From Nocardia yamanashiensis NBRC 100130 (GTDB lineage Bacteria; Actinomycetota; Actinomycetes; Mycobacteriales; Mycobacteriaceae), in NCBI RefSeq assembly GCF_001613325.1, contig NZ_BDCD01000039.1, forward strand, positions 28,019 through 92,018: a DNA stretch of 64,000 bases. The letters run 5' to 3'. The notes under the pieces are model-generated. The model was not told the origin of the DNA, searched no databases, and saw only the letters and a list, made by a program, of their open reading frames with translations. Numbering within the stretch: the first letter of the stretch is position 1; every line of letters starts with the position of its first letter. Of the stretch, positions 16,442 to 25,248 are shown one piece after another. A program made the position numbers and the translations under genes.

Positions 16442-17254
16442 ATGGAGTTCCGCAGCGCCACCGCGGCAGCCACGCTGGTGATCGGCGCACTGACCGCGGC
16501 TACCGGCCTGGCGAATGCCCAGCCCGCTGCTCCGGGGGACGCGACACCCGAGCGCATCGCCTATTCGACGAAGCTCGTCGACAAGACGGTCGTCACCACG
16601 CTCAAGGGCGGCACCTTCACTCTCACCAAGGCGCTCGCGAGCGATATCGCCGCGGGCAGCGACCAACGGCTCGGCGAACGCGACGGCGTGACCGTCGGCG
16701 CGGACGGCGCGGCCGTGGACCCGGCCGACGTGGTGCAGGTCGCCGACGTCAAGGACGGCGCCGGCCATACCCTGCTGAGCCTGCCCCTGGTCTTCCACGT
16801 CGGCACGGTCGGCATCCCGGTCGCCTCGCGGCTGGAACAGAACGACACCGTGCTGGCGCTCACGCCGGAGAAGCCGGCCGCGCTGGCCATCTCGCAGCCG
16901 CTGGTGGTGAAACCCGTTGCCTCCCAAGTGGAGAACCAGCGCGCCCTGAACGACTTCACCCTCCAGTTCAGCCTGGGCACCTCCATCGGCACCTTCGTCG
17001 GCACCGCGCTCGGCGCCACCATCGGCTGCATCGCCACCCTGGTGGCGGGTTGCATCGGCGGCCTCGCCACCGGCGCCAGCGTGGGCGGCATCATCGGCAG
17101 CATCGCCGTCGGCGGCCCCACCCTCATCGCCGCCGGCATCGACCTGCTCACCACTATGAACGCGGCCGACGGCACCACCAAGTGGGCCGACAAGCCGAAA
17201 ACCGAACCGGCGCAAGCACAAGCGCAGCCGTCGGCGGCCGAACAGCCGAAGTAG
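16442..17254 (+). CDS. secreted protein of unknown function with glycine-zipper C-terminal region
   Basis: A 270-residue protein with a cleavable signal peptide (residues 1-26, ending LANAQ). The middle part is a soluble beta-rich region (VVTTLKGGTFTLTK, PLVFHVGTVGIPVASRL). Residues about 178-235 are hydrophobic, rich in Gly, Ala and Thr, with GxxxG repeats (FVGTALGATIGCIATL, GGLATGASVGGIIGS) like a membrane-inserting glycine zipper. The tail is Gln/Pro-rich. I know related secreted proteins only from mycolic-acid actinomycetes, without a function. It stands alone between oppositely oriented or degraded genes. Confidence 0.75.
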   Translation: MEFRSATAAATLVIGALTAATGLANAQPAAPGDATPERIAYSTKLVDKTVVTTLKGGTFTLTKALASDIAAGSDQRLGERDGVTVGADGAAVDPADVVQVADVKDGAGHTLLSLPLVFHVGTVGIPVASRLEQNDTVLALTPEKPAALAISQPLVVKPVASQVENQRALNDFTLQFSLGTSIGTFVGTALGATIGCIATLVAGCIGGLATGASVGGIIGSIAVGGPTLIAAGIDLLTTMNAADGTTKWADKPKTEPAQAQAQPSAAEQPK

Positions 17255-17370
17255 AGACCGACCCCGACGCCCTCGCCAGGGCCGCCCTCGGCTCAGGCCG
17301 CCCTGGCGAGCACGTTCTCTGGTAGCGATGCCAGTGTCCGGCACCACGATCAGGTCGTGCTGGGCGATGT

Positions 17371-17500
17371 CCGGTATCGCAAAAGATCTGAGCAGCAAGC
17401 AGATTGCCGCCCGCGTGTCGTGCCCGCGAGAAAACCGCCCGCAACTACATCCCGCAACTGCTAGGCAAACCACGCTTGGCCCGAACCCCCGCCCGGCGTA
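17371..17500 (+). pseudogene. remnant of a LuxR/NarL-type response regulator HTH
   Basis: Two frames carry pieces of one DNA-binding helix-turn-helix. One gives IAKDLSSKQIAARVS, and after a frame change the next bases give EKTARNYIPQLLGK. Together they match the DevR/NarL family pattern of LT-NKQIA followed by EKTVKNYVSRLLAKLG. No receiver domain or intact start is present. The fragment is probably the decayed 3' end of a lost regulator gene between the secreted protein gene and the small gene at 17511. Confidence 0.6.
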
Positions 17501-17504
17501 CCCT
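17499..17504 (+). promoter_or_regulatory. -10 element for leaderless small gene
   Basis: TACCCT ends 6 nt before the ATG at 17511. This TANNNT spacing is typical of leaderless actinobacterial transcripts. Confidence 0.35.
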
Positions 17505-17510
17505 CGGCCG

Positions 17511-17793
<283 letters not shown>

Positions 17794-17836
17794 GTCTACG
17801 TGCGGCAGTGCCGACGCTCCCCGCTAGACGGGAAAG

Positions 17837-17907
<71 letters not shown>

Positions 17908-18198
17908 ATTCGCCGCGCATCGGAAGCCGATGCGGTATGCGTTGAGCACTGTACCGAACCTCACTCCCCGAAAGCGAATCAGGGCGCGTTCGCGCACGTC
18001 GGGCATGTCGGGGGGGTGGGTGTCCGGCGAGTCGCGAAAGACTCGCGGAGGGGGTGTGTAACGCGGGGGCGTCGCGAGCGATGAGACATCCGATCGCCAT
18101 TCGCGAGACGCCGGGAACCTGTTCTGAAACAGGGGTTTTCGATGTCGGGTGGCTTGCTAGGATCCTTTTTGTCCGACGGGGGTATCGGAAAGGGGGCG
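17908..18198. other. divergent intergenic region between tRNA genes and diguanylate cyclase locus
   Basis: No convincing gene is visible in these 291 bp. The tRNA promoter must lie at the left side. A short hairpin (CCTGTT, CTGA loop, AACAGG at 18118-18133) followed by GGTTTT and the word TTGCTAGGATCC are the only notable signals. Confidence 0.4.
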
Positions 18199-18303
18199 GT
18201 GAGCGTGCGCCAGACATGGTGTGACGGACCGCGTAGCAGTGAGATCGACCCGCAGTGTGCGACCGGCGCCGGCGCCGGTTCCGACATCCCGTTCGTCGGG
18301 TGA
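18199..18303 (+). CDS. possible 34-residue leader peptide upstream of diguanylate cyclase
   Basis: A short frame starts at GTG 18199 behind AAAGGGGGCG. It encodes a peptide with two Cys and Trp (VRQTWCDGPRSSEID, GAGAGSDIPFVG) and stops 6 nt before the ATG of the diguanylate cyclase gene. The close spacing suggests translational coupling. Expression is not proven. Confidence 0.4.
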   Translation: MSVRQTWCDGPRSSEIDPQCATGAGAGSDIPFVG

Positions 18304-18309
18304 GCGCGT

Positions 18310-19323
18310 ATGCCCATCCGACTCGACATTCGCACGGCCGCGCTGGTCGCGGCGACCATCAGGGAATGGGTGCGTTCGGTGCACCCGGGCGGCAGCGGCG
18401 CCGCGGTGGGCGCCGGGCCCGCCATTCCCCCCGATGACGTGGAACGCATCTTCACCCGCGTCATCGACGAACTGCTGGAATTGGCCGGGTCCGAACCGTT
18501 TCCGGTGCCCGCGGCCCGCAGCATCGGGCGGCGGCTGGCCGAATCGCCGTTCGACCGCACCCGCATGCTCGCGCCCGCCAGCCGCGCGCTGCTGGGGCTC
18601 ACGCCCGGCGATCCCGGATCGCTGATCGCCACCCGGTGGCCGTTGATCGCCAGCCAGGCCATCGACAGTTATGCCGAGGCGCTGCAGCAGCGGGCGCTGG
18701 CCCAGCAGGAACGCAGCCTCTCGGAGGCGGTGTCGGTGCGTGTGCAGGAGATCGCCGCGCTGCAGACCCGGCTCAAGCACGAGGCCACCCACGACGCCCT
18801 CACCGATCTGGCCAATCGCTCGCTGTTGCAGGAGCGGGTCCGGGTGATGTCGACCGATCCGATGCGCGGCGTGGGCCTGCTGCTCATCGATCTGGACGAC
18901 TTCAAGCAGATCAACGACGGCTTCGGGCACGCGGTCGGGGACGAGGTGCTGGTCACCATCGCCCAGCGGCTGCGCGCCACCTGCCCGCCCGAAACGGTCA
19001 TCGCGCGCTACGGCGGTGACGAATTCGTGGTGGCGCTGCCCGCCCGGCGCAACAGCCTGGGCGAGCTGGCCATGCGGGTGCTGGCGGCGCTGTGCGAACC
19101 GGTGCCGACCGCCGCCGGACCGGTGCCGGCCTCGGCCAGCGTGGGCACCGCCTTCTGCCCGCCGGGACGCGATCTCGACTTTGCGGACCTGCTGCGCAGC
19201 GCGGACCGGGCCATGTATTCGGCGAAAACAGCGGGCAAACGCCAGTTCGCGGTGTCGGAACTCGACGCCGAGGAGGTCGACTCAGGCGGACCGAGGTCCC
19301 GGTTCGCCGCGGTCGCCGGATAG
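18310..19323 (+). CDS. diguanylate cyclase (GGDEF domain)
   Basis: A 337-residue soluble protein. Residues 1-130 form a helical N-terminal domain of unknown sensory type, and residues 130-158 a short coiled-coil linker (ALAQQERSLSEAVSVRVQEI). Residues 160-320 are a GGDEF domain with HDALTDLANR, LIDLDDFKQINDGFGH and the active-site motif GGDEF at 235-239, so it should make cyclic di-GMP from GTP. The usual RxxD inhibitory site five residues upstream is absent (PPET at 226-229), so product inhibition is probably lost. No EAL domain is fused. Confidence 0.93.
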   Translation: MPIRLDIRTAALVAATIREWVRSVHPGGSGAAVGAGPAIPPDDVERIFTRVIDELLELAGSEPFPVPAARSIGRRLAESPFDRTRMLAPASRALLGLTPGDPGSLIATRWPLIASQAIDSYAEALQQRALAQQERSLSEAVSVRVQEIAALQTRLKHEATHDALTDLANRSLLQERVRVMSTDPMRGVGLLLIDLDDFKQINDGFGHAVGDEVLVTIAQRLRATCPPETVIARYGGDEFVVALPARRNSLGELAMRVLAALCEPVPTAAGPVPASASVGTAFCPPGRDLDFADLLRSADRAMYSAKTAGKRQFAVSELDAEEVDSGGPRSRFAAVAG

Positions 19324-19369
19324 CGGGCAACTCACAGCGATTGGCAAGCCTGCGGCAAATCGGGCTGCG

Positions 19370-19375
19370 TAGGGT
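19370..19375 (+). promoter_or_regulatory. -10 element for leaderless gene at 19383
   Basis: TAGGGT ends exactly 7 nt before the ATG, the spacing expected for a leaderless transcript. Confidence 0.45.
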
Positions 19376-19382
19376 GGGACGC

Positions 19383-20228
19383 ATGGGAACGGTTGTCGTA
19401 GTGCTCATCGTCCTGGTGGTCGTGCTGCTCGGTGTCGTCGCGGTCGGCGCGGCCCAGCGCGCCCGCACCAATTCCCAGCTCGCCGATGCCAAAGCCGATG
19501 CGCGCCGCGCCATCGAACGACTCGGCGGACAGGTCTACAACCTCACCGGCTCCGACAATCCGTCCAAGCAGGCGCTCGCCGATGCCGCCGAGCGCTTCAC
19601 CGCCGCCGGTTCGCAGATCGATCAGGCGCAGACCGTGGCGCAGGCCCGGCTCGCGAAAGAGACCGCGCTGGAAGGGCTTTACTACGTGCGCGCCGCCCGC
19701 GCGGCCATGGGCATGGATCCCGGGCCGGCGGTCCCCGAACTCGACGGGCAGCGCAGTGCGGGCAAGGTGACCGAGGAACGAGTGGTCGATTACGACGGCC
19801 GCCGCATCGAAGCCTCCCCCATTCCGTCGCCGGCGACGCCGAACTACTACCCCGGCGGGCGCGTCGCGGGACGCCCGGTGCCGGCCGGTTGGTACTCCGA
19901 ACCGTGGTGGAAGACAGCTCTGGTGGCGGGCGCGTGGGGTGTCGGCTCCGTCCTGCTGTTCGATGCGCTGTTCGGTGGTATGGCGGGTGTGGGGTACGAC
20001 GCCGCCGCGTTCGAGAGCGGATACGGGAACGGTTATCAGGACGGCCTGGACGCGGGCGGCGGCTACGACGGCGGTGACAACGGCGGATACGACAACGGCG
20101 GATACGACGCCGGTGCGGCCGATCCGGGTGCGGCCGACGCCGGCTACGCCGATCCCGGTCCGGATCTCGGCGGCAGTGACCTCGGCGATTTCGGCGGGTT
20201 CGACGGCTTCGACAGCGGCGGTTTCTGA
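19383..20228 (+). CDS. membrane protein with Gly/Asp-rich tail (DUF1542-like)
   Basis: A 281-residue protein. Residues 1-22 form an N-terminal transmembrane helix (VVVVLIVLVVVLLGVVAVGA). A helical region follows (residues 25-115, ADAKADARRAIERLGGQVYN). A second hydrophobic segment lies near 183-205 (TALVAGAWGVGSVLLFDALF). The last 75 residues are imperfect repeats of Gly, Asp and Tyr (GGYDNGGYDAG). The helical part resembles DUF1542-type proteins of mycolic-acid actinomycetes, function unknown. The start is supported by a TAGGGT box 7 nt upstream. Confidence 0.75.
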   Translation: MGTVVVVLIVLVVVLLGVVAVGAAQRARTNSQLADAKADARRAIERLGGQVYNLTGSDNPSKQALADAAERFTAAGSQIDQAQTVAQARLAKETALEGLYYVRAARAAMGMDPGPAVPELDGQRSAGKVTEERVVDYDGRRIEASPIPSPATPNYYPGGRVAGRPVPAGWYSEPWWKTALVAGAWGVGSVLLFDALFGGMAGVGYDAAAFESGYGNGYQDGLDAGGGYDGGDNGGYDNGGYDAGAADPGAADAGYADPGPDLGGSDLGDFGGFDGFDSGGF

Positions 20229-20303
20229 CCCCATTTTCCCCGGCTTCGAAAGTCGTTGCCGCAGCGTAGAGTACGCCGCAGCGGCGAGACCGGGGGAGGC
20301 ATC

Positions 20304-20885
20304 GTGGATGCGGGACAATCGGCGATGTGGCGCGACGAGGCCGGGGCCATGGTCGTGCGGTGCGTGGCGGGGCCCAAGACGGCGCTGTGGATCACCCGGG
20401 CCGAGCATCGCAAGCGATGGTTCGGACCGCAGCCGGTGGTGATCGCCGCGGGCGTCACGGTCGTCCTGCTGGCCGTGTTCTTCGTGAAATCCCTGATCGG
20501 AAGTTTGTCCGAGCCGGGCGGTTCCCTCATCTGGGCCGATCCGTCTTTCACCGTGACCGTGGCGGTGCTGTTGTTCGTCACGGTGTTGATCATCTTCGCG
20601 GTCCACACGCTGCTGGAAATGCGCAAGGGCTCCCCCAGGGCACTGCGCTACGCCAATCCCGGTGCGGTGCTCCAGGTCCGCTATCTCGATGACGGCCTGG
20701 AGCTGTCCACCGCGATCGAGACCGTGCCCTTCCGGTACAGCGAGATCCGGCGGCTCGTCGCCCATAAGCACACGGTGTTGTTCACCGGCGACTTCGGCGG
20801 GCGGGTACTGCCCCGCGAATTGTTCCCCCCGGAGGCGCTGGCATACGTCCAGCGCTCGATCGGGCGGCCCGCCGGCAACCGCTGA
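20304..20885 (+). CDS. YcxB-like membrane protein
   Basis: A 193-residue protein with two transmembrane helices (residues about 45-65 and 80-105). The C-terminal domain ends in PFRYSEIRRLVAHKHTVLF and VLPRELFPPEALAYV, the pattern of the YcxB-like family, whose function is unknown. GTG at 20304 is chosen because GGGGGAGG lies 4 nt before it. An upstream ATG at 20256 lacks a ribosome site. It is separated from the preceding gene by 75 nt on the same strand. Confidence 0.75.
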   Translation: MDAGQSAMWRDEAGAMVVRCVAGPKTALWITRAEHRKRWFGPQPVVIAAGVTVVLLAVFFVKSLIGSLSEPGGSLIWADPSFTVTVAVLLFVTVLIIFAVHTLLEMRKGSPRALRYANPGAVLQVRYLDDGLELSTAIETVPFRYSEIRRLVAHKHTVLFTGDFGGRVLPRELFPPEALAYVQRSIGRPAGNR

Positions 20886-20934
20886 CCGGCCACGATCTGG
20901 TCGGTCGACCCACACCTTTCGGTAACCGGAAGTT

Positions 20935-22305
20935 GTGCCTCCGTTTCCCATGTGTTATCGATTTACGGTGCTGGTCGACCACGAGGTGAACGTATCCGGC
21001 TCGTCGTTGTCCAGCAGGGCCGGTAACCGGCTCATACCGGCCGCCGGGCTGATCGTGGCGACGGCGCTGCTGGTGGCCGCGCAGGTGTGGGCTTCCTCGC
21101 ACGACATGCTCGGGCCGCTGCACAGTCTGCTCGACGACTTCCTCGGCAATCCGCAGTCGGCCTTCGTCTCGTGGGCCGGGCTGGCGCTGGCGTGCGTCGG
21201 GGTGCCCAAACCGGCGCGGGTGATCAGCCTGTCCGCCGCGGCGGTACTGGATCTGCTGATGCTCGGGATCCAGACGGTCTGCGGATGGCACGTGTCGATC
21301 GGCACCGGGCCGACGCTGGCGCTCACCGGACTGCTCGTCACCGTGGCGCGATGGCGAGGCGAGCAACGCCGGACCGCCCTGCGCGCCATCGCTTTCGGCG
21401 TACTGCTCATCATGGCCTCGAAACTCGCCGACACCTGGCTGATGGTCAGCATCGTCGACGGGCCGCAGGTGCTCGACCAGTACGTGCAGCTGGCCGACCG
21501 CGCGCTGGGCGAACCCGCGTGGGTGGTGGGGCGGATCCTCGAGGCGCTGGGCCCGATCCCCTCGAACGTGCTGCACGTGGTCTACATCCAGCTGCCGGCG
21601 GCGGCGGTCGTGGTGGCGGCGTGGCAGCTGCGGCATGTCGCCACGAGCCCTTGGCCGCGCCACAATCTGCTGCGCACCTTCCTGCTGCTGGGCGTGATCG
21701 GGCCGCTGTTCTACGTGCTGTTCCCGGTGGTCGGCCCGGTCTTCGCGTACGGACCGCTCGGGCACGGGCTGCAGATCGGCGACTGGCCGGACGCGCTCCC
21801 GGCCCTGTCCGTCCCGAGTTCGATGCGGTTCGACGCCGAGACCGCCCGCAACTGCATGCCCTCCATGCACACCGCTTGGGCGACAGCGCTGTTCATCCAC
21901 TCCCGCACGGGTCCGCGCTGGCTGCGCTGGGCCGGGACCTTCTGGCTGATCTGCACGCTGCTCGCGACGCTGGGCTTCGGCTACCACTACGGCGCCGATC
22001 TGGTGGCGGGCGCGGTGCTGGCCATGACCGTCGAGTCGGCGCTGCGCGAACCCGAACGCGGCTGGGATCGCTACCGGGTGCGCGTCGTGGCGCTGGGCGT
22101 GCTGGTCTTCGGCGGGCTGCTGCTGTCGTACCGGTTCCTGGCGGTGACCATGGCGGACCATCCGATCCCGGCCGGGGTCGCGGTGCTGGGCGCGCTGGCG
22201 GCGGTCTGGTTCACCTTCAACGCGCTGTGGTTCACACCGCCGCACGGCCGGCTGGCGCGCTGGGGTGGGCGTGCGGTACCCGAAGCCCTGGGTGTTAGCC
22301 GTTGA
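20935..22305 (+). CDS. PAP2-superfamily membrane phosphatase
   Basis: An integral membrane protein of about 450 residues with roughly ten hydrophobic helices. The active-site motifs are the PAP2 type: NCMPSMHTAWATAL (the SxxH element) and GYHYGADLVAG (the HxxxD element). Such proteins remove phosphate from lipids such as phosphatidate or polyprenyl diphosphate; the variant with these motifs also occurs in inositol-phospholipid transferases. The start is uncertain: GTG 20935, ATG 20950 and GTG 20986 all lack a strong ribosome site. The next gene is a polyprenol-dependent mannosyltransferase, so a role in envelope lipid metabolism is plausible. Confidence 0.8.
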   Translation: MPPFPMCYRFTVLVDHEVNVSGSSLSSRAGNRLIPAAGLIVATALLVAAQVWASSHDMLGPLHSLLDDFLGNPQSAFVSWAGLALACVGVPKPARVISLSAAAVLDLLMLGIQTVCGWHVSIGTGPTLALTGLLVTVARWRGEQRRTALRAIAFGVLLIMASKLADTWLMVSIVDGPQVLDQYVQLADRALGEPAWVVGRILEALGPIPSNVLHVVYIQLPAAAVVVAAWQLRHVATSPWPRHNLLRTFLLLGVIGPLFYVLFPVVGPVFAYGPLGHGLQIGDWPDALPALSVPSSMRFDAETARNCMPSMHTAWATALFIHSRTGPRWLRWAGTFWLICTLLATLGFGYHYGADLVAGAVLAMTVESALREPERGWDRYRVRVVALGVLVFGGLLLSYRFLAVTMADHPIPAGVAVLGALAAVWFTFNALWFTPPHGRLARWGGRAVPEALGVSR

Positions 22306-22356
22306 TTAGCCACTCGCGCAACGGAATCCGGGCAACCCGCACGGGTTCCGAAAGGT

Positions 22357-22362
22357 TAGGGT
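22357..22362 (+). promoter_or_regulatory. -10 element for leaderless GT87 gene
   Basis: TAGGGT ends 7 nt before the ATG at 22370, matching leaderless spacing. Confidence 0.45.
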
Positions 22363-22369
22363 CTGCTTG

Positions 22370-23674
22370 ATGATCACGACGCGGGCGGGGCAGCGCAGCT
22401 TGCTGCACAAACTGAAAACTGACGAACCACGAAGCCTGCCGCGCCTGCCGTTCGCGCTCGCCGCTGCGCTCTCGGTCGCGATCACGCTACTCATCGCCAG
22501 GTTCCACGGGTTCCTGGACCTGCAGGTTTATCGCGTGGACACCCGGTCGTGGCTCTACAACGACACCGCGCTGTACGGCCCGACGCTGCCGGTGGCGGGT
22601 CATACGGACCTGCCGTTCACCTATCCCCCGTCGGCCGCGATCCTCATGACGCCGCTGGCCATGATGCCCATGTGGCTGGCCCAGCAGCTGTTGACCGCGA
22701 GTTCGCTGGCCTGCCTCGGGGTGACCATCTGGCTGGTGCTGTCCCGGGTGCGCCCCGACCTGGATCCGCGCACGAAACTCATGGTGACCATGGGTGCCGG
22801 GGTGGTGCTGCTGGCCATCGAACCGGTGCGGATCAGCCTGTGGTTCGGCCAGATCAATATGGTCCTGATGGCCGCCGTCGCCCTGGACTGCCTGACCGAG
22901 AAGCCCCGCTGGCCGCGCGGCCTGCTGGTCGGCATCGCCGCCGTCACCAAACTCACCCCCGCCGCGTTCATCCTGTATTTCCTGATCCGCCGCGATTGGA
23001 AGGCGGCGGCCACCTCCGCGGGCACCGCCGCCGCCGTGGTGGCGGGCGGATTCGTCCTGTTCCCCACCGAATCCCGCGACTACTGGTTCCACGCCGTCAC
23101 CGACACCCGCCGCATCGGCTCCCCCGACTACGTCGGCAACCAGTCCATCAAGGGCCTGATCTTCCGCCTCGGCCTCCCCGACTCGGTCGCCACCGCCGCC
23201 TGGCTCCTCCTCGCCCTGATTGCCGTAGGCGCCGGCGCCGCCCTCATGCACCACCTCTTCGCCACCGAACGCAACACCCCCGCCGCCATCGAAAACGGCT
23301 CGGTCTCAACCCTCTCCGTAGCCGCCCTCTTCGTGAACGCCGCCGTCCTGCTCCTCATCTCCCCCGTCTCCTGGACCCACCACTGGGTCTGGGCCGCCCC
23401 CGGCCTGGTAGCCGCCACCGCCTGGGCCACCCGCAACCGCTCCACCACCACCGCCACCCTGATCACCGTCTTCGCCCTGCTCTTCCTCATCGGCCCCGGC
23501 ATAGTCCCCAACGGCAACAACCGCGAACGCGATTGGTCCTGGTGGCAATACATCCCGGGCGACATCTACATCATCGCCGCGACCGCCCTGCTCGCCTTCG
23601 GCCTGTGGCGCGTGCTGGCCCGCCGCCCGCGCACCCCCGCCGGATCGCCGGAACTGGTCAGCGAGGAACTCTGA
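22370..23674 (+). CDS. GT87-family polyprenol-phosphate-mannose alpha-1,2-mannosyltransferase
   Basis: A 434-residue membrane protein with about ten transmembrane helices and the DUF2029/GT87 signatures: FHGFLDLQVYRVD in the first outer loop with its acidic residue, PFTYPPSAAILMTPL, WFGQINMVLMAAV, and SPVSWTHHWVWAAPGL. Enzymes of this type (PimE and relatives) add alpha-1,2-mannose to phosphatidylinositol mannosides or lipoarabinomannan outside the membrane, using polyprenol-phosphate-mannose. The exact acceptor is not evident here. A TAGGGT box 7 nt before the ATG supports this start over the adjacent TTG. Confidence 0.88.
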   Translation: MITTRAGQRSLLHKLKTDEPRSLPRLPFALAAALSVAITLLIARFHGFLDLQVYRVDTRSWLYNDTALYGPTLPVAGHTDLPFTYPPSAAILMTPLAMMPMWLAQQLLTASSLACLGVTIWLVLSRVRPDLDPRTKLMVTMGAGVVLLAIEPVRISLWFGQINMVLMAAVALDCLTEKPRWPRGLLVGIAAVTKLTPAAFILYFLIRRDWKAAATSAGTAAAVVAGGFVLFPTESRDYWFHAVTDTRRIGSPDYVGNQSIKGLIFRLGLPDSVATAAWLLLALIAVGAGAALMHHLFATERNTPAAIENGSVSTLSVAALFVNAAVLLLISPVSWTHHWVWAAPGLVAATAWATRNRSTTTATLITVFALLFLIGPGIVPNGNNRERDWSWWQYIPGDIYIIAATALLAFGLWRVLARRPRTPAGSPELVSEEL

Positions 23675-23701
23675 CCGGTTCGGGCGGCAGCTCGAATCCG
23701 C

Positions 23702-24514
23702 TCAGCGCGGCTGACAGGTGGGGCACCAGAAGAGGTTTCGGCCTTCGAGGACGGAGTGCAGGACCGTGGTGCCGCAGAGGCGGCAGGGGTCGCCGACGCG
23801 GCGGTAGACGTAGGTGCGTGGGCGATCGACGGCGTAAGACGGTGCGCCGTGGTCGTGTTCGGGGCGGACGACGTGCATCTTGCCGCGGCGGACGCCGATT
23901 TTCATGAGGGCGACCAGGTCGGTCCACATGGCGTCCCATTCTTCGCGGGACAGGTCGGTGCCGGGGCGGTCGGGTGAGATGCCGTGGCGGAAAAGGAGTT
24001 CGGCGCGGTAGACGTTGCCTACCCCGGCCAGGATCTTCTGGTCCATGAGGAGGGCGCCGATGGTGCGGCGGGAGCGGCGGATGCGGTCCCAGGCTCGGTC
24101 GGGGTCGGCGTCGGGGCGCAGGGGGTCGGGGCCGAGGCGGGCGGTGAGGGCGTCCACTTCGGGTTCGAGGAGGATCTCGCAGGCGTTGGGGCCGCGCAGG
24201 TCGGTGCCGTAAGGCTCGTCGTTGCGGCCGGCGCCGATCATGCGCATGCGGACTTCGCCGACGGGGGCGGCCATGGGGACTTCGGATTCGTAGAACTTGC
24301 CGTAGAGGCCCAGGTGGACGTGGACGACCAAGCCCGAATCGTAGTGGTGGAGCAGGTGTTTGCCCCAGGCTTCGGCGCGGGTGAGGACCTGGCCGTCGAT
24401 CAGGGCGGCGCCTTCGGCGAAGCGGCCCTGCGGGCTGGAGACGCGGACCTGCCCGCCGGCGAAGTGCTTGTGGTGCAACTTCGCCAGGCGGTGCAGCGTA
24501 TGCCCTTCGGGCAC
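23702..24514 (-). CDS. nei: Fpg/Nei-family DNA glycosylase (endonuclease VIII type)
   Basis: A 270-residue base-excision repair enzyme. The GTG start gives the N-terminal sequence PEGHT, where Pro is the catalytic nucleophile and Glu its partner. The C-terminal zinc finger is complete (CRLCG and CPTCQ), with the intercalating region intact (DQKILAGVGNVYRAELLF). It removes oxidised pyrimidines and cleaves the abasic strand. In M. tuberculosis nei1 (Rv2464c) also sits beside rpiB; here the gap is 3 nt, so the two are probably one operon. Confidence 0.95.
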   Translation of the reverse strand: MPEGHTLHRLAKLHHKHFAGGQVRVSSPQGRFAEGAALIDGQVLTRAEAWGKHLLHHYDSGLVVHVHLGLYGKFYESEVPMAAPVGEVRMRMIGAGRNDEPYGTDLRGPNACEILLEPEVDALTARLGPDPLRPDADPDRAWDRIRRSRRTIGALLMDQKILAGVGNVYRAELLFRHGISPDRPGTDLSREEWDAMWTDLVALMKIGVRRGKMHVVRPEHDHGAPSYAVDRPRTYVYRRVGDPCRLCGTTVLHSVLEGRNLFWCPTCQPR

Positions 24515-24517
24515 AGG

Positions 24518-24991
<474 letters not shown>

Positions 24992-25014
24992 GGCAGCGAT
25001 TCTTGCAGGAGCCC

Positions 25015-25053
25015 AACTCTCGGAAACTCTCAGGGGCCAGCCCCCGAACCCCC
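25015..25053. repeat. dispersed palindromic repeat, copy 2 (inverted)
   Basis: AACTCTCGGAAACTCTCAGG followed by GGCC and AGCCCCCGAACCCC is the reverse-complement form of the element at 43310-43349, with a few changes. It lies upstream of rpiB. Confidence 0.65.
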
Positions 25054-25070
25054 GAAGGCAACCCGGCCGC

Positions 25071-25109
25071 ACTCTCGGAAACTCTGAGGCGCTCCGCCCC
25101 CGAACCTCC
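25071..25109. repeat. dispersed palindromic repeat, copy 3 (inverted)
   Basis: ACTCTCGGAAACTCTGAGG followed by CGCTCCGCCCCCGAACC is a second, tandem copy 56 nt from copy 2 in the same orientation. Confidence 0.6.
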
Positions 25110-25248
25110 GTACGGGAACCTGCGGACCACCACGTGCGCGCGGGCATTAACGCCGACTGATTCCTCTCACGAATAACAGAGTGCGCGCGTATGTCCCGTC
25201 ACAGCCCGCACCCCCACTCCATCCCGGCATCCGAATCGAAGGTGCGCC

